From Clostridia bacterium (GTDB lineage Bacteria > Bacillota > Clostridia > Christensenellales > Aristaeellaceae): a stretch of DNA of 7,264 nt. Location: the NCBI GenBank assembly GCA_024404395.1, contig JAKSPZ010000044.1, positions 1 through 7,264 on the forward strand. The letters are read 5' to 3'. A program made the position numbers and the translations under genes. Shown here in pieces: positions 1-6,658 of the stretch (position 1 is the first letter of the stretch; each line of letters opens with the position of its first letter). Below the pieces are notes generated by a model that saw only the letters and a list, made by a program, of their open reading frames with translations, searched no databases and was not told the DNA's origin.

Positions 1-1208
1 CCATCATCATCGGCGGTCCCGGCGCCGTGTTCTGGATGTGGCTCATCGCCTTCTTTGGCATGATGACCAACTACTCCGAGAACGTCCTCGGCATCTTCTA
101 TCGCCGCAAGAACAGCGAAGGCGAATGGTCCGGTGGTGCAATGTACTACCTGCAGGACGGTCTGGGCGCCAAGAAGGGCTGCAAGGCCATCGGTAAGATC
201 CTTGCCGTGCTCTTTGCTCTGTTCTGCATCCTGGCCTCCTTCGGTATCGGCAACATGACGCAGGTCAACTCCATCTCCGGCAACATGCTGTCCGTCTTCC
301 ACGTACCCACTTGGGTCACCGGCATTGTCATCCTGCTGCTGGTCGGTCTGGTCGTCATCGGCGGTCTGAAGCGTATCGCAGCGGTTACCGAGAAGATCGT
401 TCCCTTCATGGTCATCGTCTACATCATCGGTACCGTTGTCATCCTGCTGACCAACCTCACCAAGATCCCTGTGGTATTTTCTGCCATCTTCAAGAGCGCT
501 TTTGCAGCGAAGGCTGCCGGCGGCGGTATCGTCGGTTACGGCATCAAGCTGGCGATCGAACAGGGCATGAAGCGCGGCGTCTTCTCCAATGAAGCCGGCC
601 TCGGTTCCTCTGTTATGGTCCACTCCAACTCCAACGTCAAGGAGCCTGTCCGTCAGGGTATGTGGGGCATCTTTGAGGTGTTCGCGGACACCATCATCGT
701 CTGCACGCTGACCGCTTTCGCAGTCCTGTCCTCCGGCATGGTCGACCTTGAGACCGGCGTCTCCGTTACCGAATACGCAGGCACCGCCATTTCCAAGGCC
801 AACATGATGAGCACCATCTTCGGCATCCGCTTCGGCGTTGTCGGCTCTGCCTTTGTTGCTATCGCCATCATGCTCTTTGCCTTCTCCACCGTGCTCGGTT
901 GGAGCCACTACGGCACCAAGGCTTGGGAGTACCTGTTCGGCACCAAGGCGACCCTGATCTACCGCGTCGTCTTCGTCGCAGCAGTCTTTGGCGGCGCGAC
1001 CATGGGCGATAACCTCGCCTGGAGCCTTGCCGATACCTTCAACGGTCTGATGATGATCCCCAACCTGATTGGTGTTCTGGTCCTCTCCGGAACCGTCATG
1101 AAGATTACCAAGAACTATGTCGACCGTACTCTGCATGGTTCCGATGTAGAGCCCATGCTGAATGTCAATCCCGACATCCAGAAGGAAGAAATGGCTCGCG
1201 AAGAATAA
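1..1208 (+). CDS. AGCS-family sodium:alanine/glycine symporter, 5'-truncated
   Basis: This is the C-terminal part, about 401 residues, of a cation-coupled small neutral amino acid symporter in the cytoplasmic membrane. The frame is open from base 3 and begins I-I-I-G-G-P-G-A-V-F-W-M-W, the conserved GGPGAxFWMW segment of the AGCS family. In full-length members (roughly 440-540 residues) this lies about 90-100 residues in, so the true start is outside the window and the in-frame GTG at 27 is not the start. Other family marks are GGAMYYLQDGLG (about 134-170), the SNEAGLGSS motif (about 585-611) and GWSHYGTKAWEYLFG (about 897-941). Eight or nine hydrophobic membrane segments can be counted. The C-terminus is a short charged tail (KEEMAREE) ending in TAA. 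Family assignment is firm. Sodium coupling and an alanine or glycine substrate are family knowledge, and the exact substrate is inference. A strong terminator follows the stop after 7 bases, so this gene ends its transcript. Confidence 0.95.
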   Translation, partial: IIIGGPGAVFWMWLIAFFGMMTNYSENVLGIFYRRKNSEGEWSGGAMYYLQDGLGAKKGCKAIGKILAVLFALFCILASFGIGNMTQVNSISGNMLSVFHVPTWVTGIVILLLVGLVVIGGLKRIAAVTEKIVPFMVIVYIIGTVVILLTNLTKIPVVFSAIFKSAFAAKAAGGGIVGYGIKLAIEQGMKRGVFSNEAGLGSSVMVHSNSNVKEPVRQGMWGIFEVFADTIIVCTLTAFAVLSSGMVDLETGVSVTEYAGTAISKANMMSTIFGIRFGVVGSAFVAIAIMLFAFSTVLGWSHYGTKAWEYLFGTKATLIYRVVFVAAVFGGATMGDNLAWSLADTFNGLMMIPNLIGVLVLSGTVMKITKNYVDRTLHGSDVEPMLNVNPDIQKEEMAREE

Positions 1209-1215
1209 TCTGTAT

Positions 1216-1255
1216 AAAAGAAGAGCACCTGCGGTTTGCAGGTGCTCTTCTTTTT
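1216..1255. terminator. Bidirectional Rho-independent terminator between convergent genes
   Basis: A perfect 17-bp stem pairs 1216-1232 with 1238-1254 around a 5-base loop (GGTTT). Read on the plus strand, the right arm ends in a T-run that serves the AGCS symporter gene, whose stop is at 1206-1208. Read on the minus strand, the arm ends in CTTCTTTTAT and serves the ABC importer operon, whose last stop codon is at 1262-1264. The structure is seen directly, and termination in both directions is inferred from the convergent layout. Confidence 0.93.
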
Positions 1256-1261
1256 GTTTCA

Positions 1262-2377
1262 TCACAGCAGGACGCGTACGCACTTATCGACGAAGGTCAT
1301 CCACACATACTCGCCTTCGTTGAAGCGCTGGCTGATCTGCGGATTGTAGATCTCGACGATGTAAGGCTGATCATCATAGACAATCTCGTACTCGACCTTG
1401 GCGCCGTAGTAGGTGACACGGACGACCTTGCCCATGAACTGACCGCTCTTGTCGGAGAGCTCGATGGATTCGGGACGGACGGACAGGCAGCAGCTGCCGC
1501 CTTCGGTGACGCCTTCCATCTTGCCGGGGCAGGGGATCTCAAGCACGGTGCCCTTGATGTCCACCAGTGCGGCTTCACCCTTCATGCCTTTGAAGACGCC
1601 TTCGGTGAAGTTGGCCTTGCCGATGAAGTTGGCTACGAAGCGATTGGCGGGCTGTTCGTAGATTTCCTGCGGAGAACCGTGCTGCAGGATATTGCCGTCC
1701 TTCATGATGACAACGCGGTCGGAGATCGCCATGGCTTCGGACTGATCGTGGGTAACATACAGGGAAGTGATGCCGAGACGCTTCTGCAGGGCACGCAGTT
1801 CATCACGCATGCTTTCGCGCAGCTTTGCGTCAAGGTTGGAGAGGGGTTCGTCGAACAGCAGAACGGAAGGCTCGATGACGACCGCACGGGCCAGTGCGAC
1901 GCGCTGCTGCTGACCGCCGGAGAGCTGGTTCGGGAAACGGTACTCCATGCCCTTGAGCTGCATCAGTTCGATGACGTTATTGGTGCGCTCTTCGACTTCC
2001 TTTGCGGGCAGGTGTGCAACCTTCAGACCGTACGCGATGTTTTCCCAGATATTCATGTGGGGGAACAGTGCGTAGCTCTGGAAGACCATGGAGATGCCGC
2101 GCTTGTTCGGGGGGATCTTTGCGACATCGCGATCGCCGATCATGATGTTACCGCTGGTGGGGTATTCGAAACCGGAGATCATACGAAGGGTTGTGGTCTT
2201 GCCGCATCCGGAAGGTCCCAGCAAGGTGACCATCTCACCGGAAGCGATCTCAAGATTAATGTTGTTTACGGCTACAAAATCTTTGCCGGTATCGGGCTGC
2301 TGGAAGGTGTTGGTGATGTCTGTCGAAACTGCAGCGGGACTCTTCTTTCCCGGGCGTTCGGTATTCTGTTGGCTCAT
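1262..2377 (-). CDS. ABC importer ATP-binding protein, FbpC/PotA-like (AfuC type)
   Basis: This is the cytoplasmic ATPase (371 residues) that should power the importer encoded by the two upstream genes. All nucleotide-binding motifs are intact: Walker A GPSGCGKT (54-61), Q-loop Gln100, signature LSGGQ (152-156), Walker B VLLFDEP (172-178) with catalytic Glu177, D-loop SNLDA (180-184) and switch His210. Residues from about 250 form the TOBE-type regulatory or oligosaccharide-binding-fold domain typical of the CUT1/FbpC/PotA subfamily, including SVRPESIEL (299-307). The length is normal for that subfamily. The first 17 or so residues are a hydrophilic extension before the first beta strand, and QQPDTGKD is a small insertion in that strand region. 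The start is fixed by GGAGG at 2386-2390, 8 bases upstream of the ATG. Only 21 bases separate it from the permease stop, so the two are co-transcribed. The substrate cannot be read from this subunit, and a ferric-only annotation would be over-precise. Confidence 0.95.
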   Translation of the reverse strand: MSQQNTERPGKKSPAAVSTDITNTFQQPDTGKDFVAVNNINLEIASGEMVTLLGPSGCGKTTTLRMISGFEYPTSGNIMIGDRDVAKIPPNKRGISMVFQSYALFPHMNIWENIAYGLKVAHLPAKEVEERTNNVIELMQLKGMEYRFPNQLSGGQQQRVALARAVVIEPSVLLFDEPLSNLDAKLRESMRDELRALQKRLGITSLYVTHDQSEAMAISDRVVIMKDGNILQHGSPQEIYEQPANRFVANFIGKANFTEGVFKGMKGEAALVDIKGTVLEIPCPGKMEGVTEGGSCCLSVRPESIELSDKSGQFMGKVVRVTYYGAKVEYEIVYDDQPYIVEIYNPQISQRFNEGEYVWMTFVDKCVRVLL

Positions 2378-2398
2378 TTTGATTTCCTCCGTTTGAGA

Positions 2399-4117
2399 TT
2401 ATTTGGTAGGCTTGCGCTTCTTGGAACGGGGGGCAAGCAGGATGTTGATCAAGGTATTGAAGATGCCGATAAAGACAAGCAGAATACCGACCATCATGGT
2501 GACAAAGGCTGCGGCCTGGCTGTACTTTGCCTGATCGAACAAGGTGTAGATCTTGCTCGTGACCAGATTCCAGCGGGGCGAGACAAGGAAGATAACTGCG
2601 CTGACGGCAGTGATCGCCTTGACGAAGGAATAGACCAATCCGGAGAAGAAGGCGTTTCTCAGCATGGGCAGCGTGATCTTGCGGAAGGAGCGACCGCTGT
2701 TGGCGCCGAGAATGGTGGAGGCCTCTTCGATGGAGTTGTCGATCTGGAGCAGCGTTGTCGTACCGGACTCTATGGCAACGGGCATGTTTCTGAAGGTGAA
2801 GACAATGACCAGGATTGCCGCAGTGCCGGTGAGGATGATGGGCTTGGTGTTGACGGCGAGGACGTAGGCGATACCGAGCACCGTACCGGGGACCGCAAAC
2901 ATCAGAACGGAAGTGATCTCAATGAATCCCTTGCCGTAGTAGTTGCGCTTGGCGGTGAGGTATGCGATGATCATGCCCAGCAGACCGCCGAGGACAGCGG
3001 AAATCAGGGCGAGGATCATGGAGTTCTTCATACTGCTCCAGCCGTAAGCCAGTGCCTTCTGATACTGCATCAGGGTGGGCGTGTAGTTGTAGCCCCAGGT
3101 GGTCACGAAGGAACCGAAGATGACGGTACCGTAGAAGAGGATGACGACCGCAGCGATGAGGATGCAGAAGATGAAGAGCGGATACTTGATGTGAGGCTCG
3201 TTGATGGGCTTTCTTGCCTGAGTGGGCTTGCCCGTAACGGTGACGAAACTCTTCTTGTTGACCCAATACTTGTTCAGCAGGAAGGCAGCCATGGCGGGAA
3301 CCAGAAGCAGGATGGCCAGGACAGAGCCCTTGCGCATATCGTAGCTGCCGGTAATGACCTGATAGACTTCGACCGAGAGGGTGGTGAAGTTGCCGCCGAT
3401 GGTCGCGGGGTTGGAGAAGTCTTCAAGGGACTGGATGAAGACCAGCAGACAACCGGAGATGATACCGGGCAGAGACAGAGGGAAGGTGACGGTCCAGAAA
3501 GTATGCCAACGGGAAGCGCCCATGTTGCAGGCTGCGTCTTCAACGGAAGCATCAATGGACTCGAGGATGCCCGAGAGGGTCAGATAGGCAATGGGGAAGA
3601 AGGACATGACCTGAACGACAATCAGACTGGGCATACCGTAGACATTGTTGGAGGTGATGCCCAACAAAGACTTGGTGATCAGACCCTGCTTACCGAAAAG
3701 GAAGATGATGGACAGGGAAAGGATGAAAGGCGGGGAAAGGATCGGCAGCGTGGCGATCATCTTCAGGAAACCTTTGCAGGGCGCATTGGTACGGGTAATC
3801 GTGTATGCAAAGATATAACCGATAAAGGTGGAGATGACGGCGACGATGAGACCGAGCAGCAGGGTGCGGCCGAAGGTCGACAGATAGCGATGGGAGGTCA
3901 GGATCTCCTTCAGCGTCTGCAGGGACAGGGTGCCTTCTTCGGTCGTAAGACCGAACAACAGGATCTTTATCAGCGGATAAGCGACAAATAGGAGCAAAGT
4001 AGCGATGACGACGATGACAGCGACCAACAGTATGGGCTGGCGCATGATCATCTTCGTTTCGTTCATTTTCTTAGTGCGGGCGCTGCTCTTTCCGCCCGCT
4101 CCGACGGTTTTAGCCAT
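2399..4117 (-). CDS. ABC importer permease, two fused membrane domains (FbpB/AfuB type)
   Basis: This 572-residue membrane protein forms the whole translocation channel of the importer. It carries two BPD_transp_1-type domains in tandem, each with its own EAA coupling loop: ESIDASVEDAACNMGA (about 186-201) and QIDNSIEEASTILGA (about 458-472). Both have the expected E-A-A...G core that docks onto the ATPase. About 12 hydrophobic segments are visible, near residues 26-50, 83-105, 120-142, 163-185, 216-232, 266-282, 313-336, 364-388, 400-422, 432-447, 487-510 and 536-560. A fused permease working as a monomer is characteristic of the ferric, sugar-phosphate and phosphonate branch, whereas maltose and spermidine systems use two separate permeases. 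The start is set by GGAGG at 4125-4129, 7 bases from the ATG. The N-terminus before the first helix is basic (KSSARTKK), and the C-terminal tail (PRSKKRKPTK) is also basic, consistent with cytoplasmic ends. The long open frame on the opposite strand is a shadow. Confidence 0.94.
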   Translation of the reverse strand: MAKTVGAGGKSSARTKKMNETKMIMRQPILLVAVIVVIATLLLFVAYPLIKILLFGLTTEEGTLSLQTLKEILTSHRYLSTFGRTLLLGLIVAVISTFIGYIFAYTITRTNAPCKGFLKMIATLPILSPPFILSLSIIFLFGKQGLITKSLLGITSNNVYGMPSLIVVQVMSFFPIAYLTLSGILESIDASVEDAACNMGASRWHTFWTVTFPLSLPGIISGCLLVFIQSLEDFSNPATIGGNFTTLSVEVYQVITGSYDMRKGSVLAILLLVPAMAAFLLNKYWVNKKSFVTVTGKPTQARKPINEPHIKYPLFIFCILIAAVVILFYGTVIFGSFVTTWGYNYTPTLMQYQKALAYGWSSMKNSMILALISAVLGGLLGMIIAYLTAKRNYYGKGFIEITSVLMFAVPGTVLGIAYVLAVNTKPIILTGTAAILVIVFTFRNMPVAIESGTTTLLQIDNSIEEASTILGANSGRSFRKITLPMLRNAFFSGLVYSFVKAITAVSAVIFLVSPRWNLVTSKIYTLFDQAKYSQAAAFVTMMVGILLVFIGIFNTLINILLAPRSKKRKPTK

Positions 4118-4147
4118 GAGGTTTCCTCCGTAAGGTCAGAATATGAA

Positions 4148-4183
4148 TTGGAGCCCCGAACCTGTAAAGGCACGAGGCTCCAA
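4148..4183 (-). promoter_or_regulatory. Intercistronic RNA hairpin between binding-protein and permease genes
   Basis: Read on the minus strand, an 11-bp arm at 4173-4183 (TTGGAGCCTCG) pairs with 4148-4158 (CGGGGCTCCAA). There is one G-U wobble. After a small internal loop, a CCT/AGG mini-stem closes on a TTAC loop. It sits in the 99-base gap between the binding-protein stop (4217) and the permease start (4117). No T-run follows (the next bases are TTCATATTC), so it is not a normal intrinsic terminator. A likely role is protection of the upstream binding-protein mRNA or partial attenuation, giving more binding protein than permease, as is known for other importer operons. That role is inference; the fold is visible. 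Confidence 0.7.
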
Positions 4184-4216
4184 CTTCAGATGTTGCTCGG
4201 AAGCTGTAGCCGATGA

Positions 4217-5242
4217 TTATGCTTCGGGAGCAGAGGTGATCTTCTCTTCGAAGGTGGCGGTGTAGTCCTTCTTAACGCTGGCTGCCCAAACTGCATCGTA
4301 TTCGATGGTCTGGACCTTGTCCAGGGTTACAAGACCTTCGGCGGCAACGGCTTCAGTGTTGGTGGGAACACGGAAGGAATCGTTCTCGGCGTAGCAGTTT
4401 TGGCCGGCAGTGGAGCACATCCAGTCGATGAACAGCTTGGCGTTCTCCTGCTCGTCTGCGGGACCGTTCTTGATCAGTGCAACGGCGCCGACTTCATAAC
4501 CGGTACCATCGGTGGGGAAGGACAGCTCGATGGGATAACCTTCGGCAGTGGGCTGCAGACCGTCATGAGAGAAGGTCAGAGCGATGGCTGCTTCACCGAG
4601 AGCAACAGCGTTGGGAGCGGCTGCACCGGACTTGGTGTACTGGGACATGTTGGTATCCAGCTGAGCAAGATACTCCCAAGCTGCGTCGTCGCCCATCAGC
4701 TGAATGATGGTTGCGAGAACGGTGTAAGCGGTGCCGGAGGTTGCGGGATGGGCCATGATGATCTCGCCCTGGTACTTGGGATCCAGCAGGTCTGCCCAAG
4801 TGGTGGGATAGTCGTAACCCTTGTCGGCGAACCATTCCTTGTTGCAGGCGAATGCGATGGCGCCTACATAGACAGGGTTCCAGGTGCCGGTGGGATCGAG
4901 ATAGGCTTCGGGGGTCGCAGCCAGCTCGGGGGACTGATAGGGCTCAAGGAGTCCCTGTTCGGCGGCGGCGATGTAGTTATCGGTGGAACCACCGACCATC
5001 AGTGCGGCCAGAGGATTGTCCTTCTCGGCAGCGACACGGGTCAGCATTTCACCTGCGGACAGGCGGATGTAGTTAACGGTGATGCCGGTCTCCTCGGTGA
5101 ACTTGTCGAAGTAGTAGATAACCTCGGCCTCGGGGAATGCGGTATAGACGGTCAGAGATTTGGAATCAGCCAGTGCGGTGGTGCTTGCAAACATGGGAAT
5201 GCAGAGCGCCAGGGTCAGGAACAACACGAGAAATCTCTTCAT
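4217..5242 (-). CDS. ABC importer substrate-binding protein, AfuA/FbpA-like extracellular solute-binding family
   Basis: This 341-residue secreted binding protein captures the ligand for the importer. Residues 1-25 are a signal peptide: basic MKR, a hydrophobic core, then an ALA|DS type I cleavage site. Cys14 is preceded by Leu, so there is no proper lipobox. The mature part begins KSLTVYTAFPE, a typical first strand of the FbpA/AfuA/PotD-like class, with TWADLLDPKYQGEI (148-161) and HPATSGTAY (165-173) further on. The segment where FbpA-type iron binders carry a Tyr-Tyr pair reads GEAAIALTFSHDG (216-228), giving Ser225-His226-Asp227 and no tyrosines, with Glu250 downstream. This argues against ferric iron and suits a sugar phosphate, phosphonate or similar organic ligand. 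The start is fixed by AAGGAGG at 5251-5257, 8 bases from the ATG. It is the first gene of the operon, with its own promoter at 5283-5311. Family confidence is high; ligand confidence is low. Confidence 0.92.
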   Translation of the reverse strand: MKRFLVLFLTLALCIPMFASTTALADSKSLTVYTAFPEAEVIYYFDKFTEETGITVNYIRLSAGEMLTRVAAEKDNPLAALMVGGSTDNYIAAAEQGLLEPYQSPELAATPEAYLDPTGTWNPVYVGAIAFACNKEWFADKGYDYPTTWADLLDPKYQGEIIMAHPATSGTAYTVLATIIQLMGDDAAWEYLAQLDTNMSQYTKSGAAAPNAVALGEAAIALTFSHDGLQPTAEGYPIELSFPTDGTGYEVGAVALIKNGPADEQENAKLFIDWMCSTAGQNCYAENDSFRVPTNTEAVAAEGLVTLDKVQTIEYDAVWAASVKKDYTATFEEKITSAPEA

Positions 5243-5282
5243 TGAAATATCCTCCTTAAACTATGGCATTGACCATGACGAG

Positions 5283-5311
5283 ATTATAACACGAAGTAAA
5301 CGTGTAGTCAA
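5283..5311 (-). promoter_or_regulatory. Sigma-A promoter of the ABC importer operon
   Basis: On the minus strand, TTGACT (5306-5311) and TATAAT (5283-5288) are separated by exactly 17 bases. They match the -35 and -10 consensus at 5/6 and 6/6. The predicted transcript starts near 5276, giving a leader of about 34 bases before the binding-protein ATG, too short for a riboswitch. The promoter lies just downstream of the terminator of the AAA+ gene, so the importer forms its own transcription unit. This is the only convincing promoter seen for the three genes. Confidence 0.88.
5289..5305. promoter_or_regulatory. Candidate operator filling the -35/-10 spacer
   Basis: An inverted repeat, ACACG at 5289-5293 and CGTGT at 5301-5305 with 7 bases between, spans the 17-base promoter spacer end to end. 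A repressor dimer bound here would block RNA polymerase directly. The repeat is seen; its use as an operator is inference, and 5-bp arms can occur by chance. No transcription regulator gene is visible in the window to pair with it. Confidence 0.45.
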
Positions 5312-5321
5312 CATTTTTGAC
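5307..5321. promoter_or_regulatory. Second inverted repeat overlapping the -35 box
   Basis: GTCAA at 5307-5311 and TTGAC at 5317-5321 form a 5-5-5 inverted repeat. It shares five of the six -35 bases of the importer promoter and extends upstream. A further TTGAC lies at 5269-5273, near the expected transcript start. The pattern could be a regulator site, but one arm is simply the -35 element, which weakens the case. Confidence 0.3.
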
Positions 5322-5332
5322 ACTTGCAATAA

Positions 5333-5369
5333 ACAAAAAAATAAGCTGCAGTTTACAAAAAACTGCAGC
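5333..5369 (-). terminator. Rho-independent terminator of the AAA+ ATPase gene
   Basis: On the minus strand a perfect 10-bp stem (arms 5360-5369 and 5345-5354, GCTGCAGTTT/AAACTGCAGC) with a 5-base loop is followed by TTATTTTTTTG. It begins 7 bases after the AAA+ stop codon (5377-5379). It separates that gene from the importer promoter immediately downstream. Confidence 0.92.
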
Positions 5370-5376
5370 CTTTGAA

Positions 5377-6585
5377 TTATGCCTCGGGATCGGCGGGAGT
5401 CTCAGCCTCGGACTCGGTCGTTTCGGGTGCTTCCGTTCTCGGAAGCATCTGTTCCAGATCGGCGATAGCCTGAGCGAGATTGGCGGCATTTTCCTCGCGC
5501 TCGCGTAGGATCTTGTTCAGCTTCTCGTCAGAATTGCGGGCAGCTTCGACGTCTTCCTTGGTGATGGCCATCAGGGTTTCCGCGGTGATGTCGGTGACGG
5601 TGGAAAGACGATTGGCCTGAGCAGTCAGCAGACGTTCGAACACATTGCGTACGCCGCGGGCATTGCCGAAGGCGATGGAGCCGGAGTTGGAGATCTCAAT
5701 GTACTCACGTACAGCGGCGCGGGCTTCATCGTCGAGCGTGTACTGTCCCTTCTTCAGGTTCATCTCCAGAATGGCCATCATCTCATCCAGCGTATAGTCG
5801 TCAAAGTGGAGATAACGGTTGAAACGGGATTCCAGACCGGGATTGGAATGGATGAAATCATCCATCAGTCCGTCATAACCGGCGACGATGACGATGAGGT
5901 CTTCACGGTTGTCTTCCATGGCCTTCAGCAGCGTGTCGATGGCTTCCTGACCGAAGTCATTCTCTGCTTTGCCGTTGGAGAGGGCATAAGCCTCGTCGAT
6001 GAACAGGACGCCGCCTTTGGCTTTTTCAATGACCTCGGAGGTCTTGATGGCGGTCTGACCGATATAGCCCGCTACCAGACCCGAACGGTCCACTTCCACC
6101 AGCTGACCCTTGGACAGGATGCCGAGGCTTCTGTAGATGCGTGCCATCAGACGGGCGATCATGGTCTTGCCGGTACCGGGGTTGCCGGAGAAGACCATGT
6201 GCAGGGACATATCGATGGTCTTCAATCCCATCTCTTTGCGGAGTTTATGAACGGTGACCATGTTGATGAGGTTGAGCACTTCCTGCTTGATGCCGCCCAG
6301 ACCGATCAGCTCATCCAGCTCGGCCTTCAGATCTTCGATCTTTTCGGGCTCTTCTTCGGGCGTCTCCTCTGCGGGCTTTTCAGGCTGCACGGGAGCGCTC
6401 TCCACGGGCTTGACGATGGGGGTCTCCGTGGGTGCAACGGGGGTCACGGGCGCGACAGGCGTGACGGGCTGAGTGGGCTTGGTGGGGGTTCCCCAGATGT
6501 CATCCGCCATGCGCTTGATATTGTTATTGATCAGGGTTCCGATAACATCCAGCTGCTGCTGAATGATGGTATCGCGATAATCCAT
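5377..6585 (-). CDS. CbbX/SpoVK-like AAA+ ATPase with proline-rich N-terminal linker
   Basis: This 402-residue protein is a cytoplasmic AAA+ ATPase, expected to form a ring that remodels or threads a protein partner. The AAA+ core runs from about 93 to 325: Walker A GNPGTGKT (134-141), pore loop SGLVAGYIGQT (168-178) with aromatic Tyr174, Walker B VLFIDEA (193-199), sensor 1 strand IVIVAGYDG (231-239), arginine-finger region NPGLESRFNRYLHF (248-261) and sensor 2 region GNARGVRNVFERL (307-319). These are hallmarks of the CbbX/SpoVK/EccA branch, and all catalytic residues are present. Residues 1-31 look like an amphipathic helix, 32-70 a Pro/Thr/Val linker, and 71-92 an acidic stretch. The C-terminus has a likely coiled coil (about 345-380) and an acidic disordered tail. 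CbbX activates Rubisco and SpoVK acts in sporulation, but neither role can be assigned here: no partner gene is adjacent. AGGAG at 6594-6598, 8 bases from the ATG, supports the start. The gene is monocistronic. Confidence 0.9.
   Translation of the reverse strand: MDYRDTIIQQQLDVIGTLINNNIKRMADDIWGTPTKPTQPVTPVAPVTPVAPTETPIVKPVESAPVQPEKPAEETPEEEPEKIEDLKAELDELIGLGGIKQEVLNLINMVTVHKLRKEMGLKTIDMSLHMVFSGNPGTGKTMIARLMARIYRSLGILSKGQLVEVDRSGLVAGYIGQTAIKTSEVIEKAKGGVLFIDEAYALSNGKAENDFGQEAIDTLLKAMEDNREDLIVIVAGYDGLMDDFIHSNPGLESRFNRYLHFDDYTLDEMMAILEMNLKKGQYTLDDEARAAVREYIEISNSGSIAFGNARGVRNVFERLLTAQANRLSTVTDITAETLMAITKEDVEAARNSDEKLNKILREREENAANLAQAIADLEQMLPRTEAPETTESEAETPADPEA
6430..6465 (-). repeat. Tandem VTPVAP hexapeptide repeat in the AAA+ linker
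   Basis: Residues 41-52 of the AAA+ ATPase are two exact copies of Val-Thr-Pro-Val-Ala-Pro, encoded by two adjacent 18-base units. Five of the six codon pairs differ, all at the third base, so the units are identical in protein but diverged in DNA. The tract lies in a flexible proline-rich linker between the N-terminal helix and the ATPase core. Confidence 0.8.
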
Positions 6586-6621
6586 GTTTACAGCTCCTAT
6601 TCCAAAAACGTTGTTGCTATT

Positions 6622-6649
6622 ATTATACGTCAGAATCGTCTGTTGTCAA
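6622..6649 (-). promoter_or_regulatory. Sigma-A promoter of the AAA+ ATPase gene
   Basis: On the minus strand, TTGACA (6644-6649) and TATAAT (6622-6627) both match consensus fully, with a 16-base spacer. Transcription should start near 6615, about 30 bases before the ATG at 6585. It is divergent from the cupin promoter, and the two -35 boxes are 9 bases apart. This suggests vegetative sigma-A expression rather than a sporulation-sigma promoter. Confidence 0.88.
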
Positions 6650-6658
6650 TAATTACCC

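Noticed and set aside
27..1208. GTG at 27 as the start of the symporter
   Set aside because: The frame is open upstream to the window edge and encodes the conserved GGPGA segment just before it, so the gene is truncated by the window.
1679..3991. A 770-codon open frame on the plus strand, opposite the ATPase and permease genes
   Set aside because: Its product is low-complexity and rich in Gly, Asp, Glu and Gln, with no recognisable domain or good ribosome binding site. The minus-strand frames are clear ABC genes. The open frame follows from codon bias: the real genes hardly use TTA, CTA or TCA, which would be stops on the other strand.
4400..5245. A 281-codon plus-strand frame opposite the binding-protein gene
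   Set aside because: It is a low-complexity Gly-rich translation with no motifs. The minus strand encodes a signal peptide and a recognisable binding protein.
5263..5276. ATGG-N6-CCAT inverted repeat near the importer transcript start
   Set aside because: The arms are only 4 bp and the centre is not symmetric, which is easily expected by chance.
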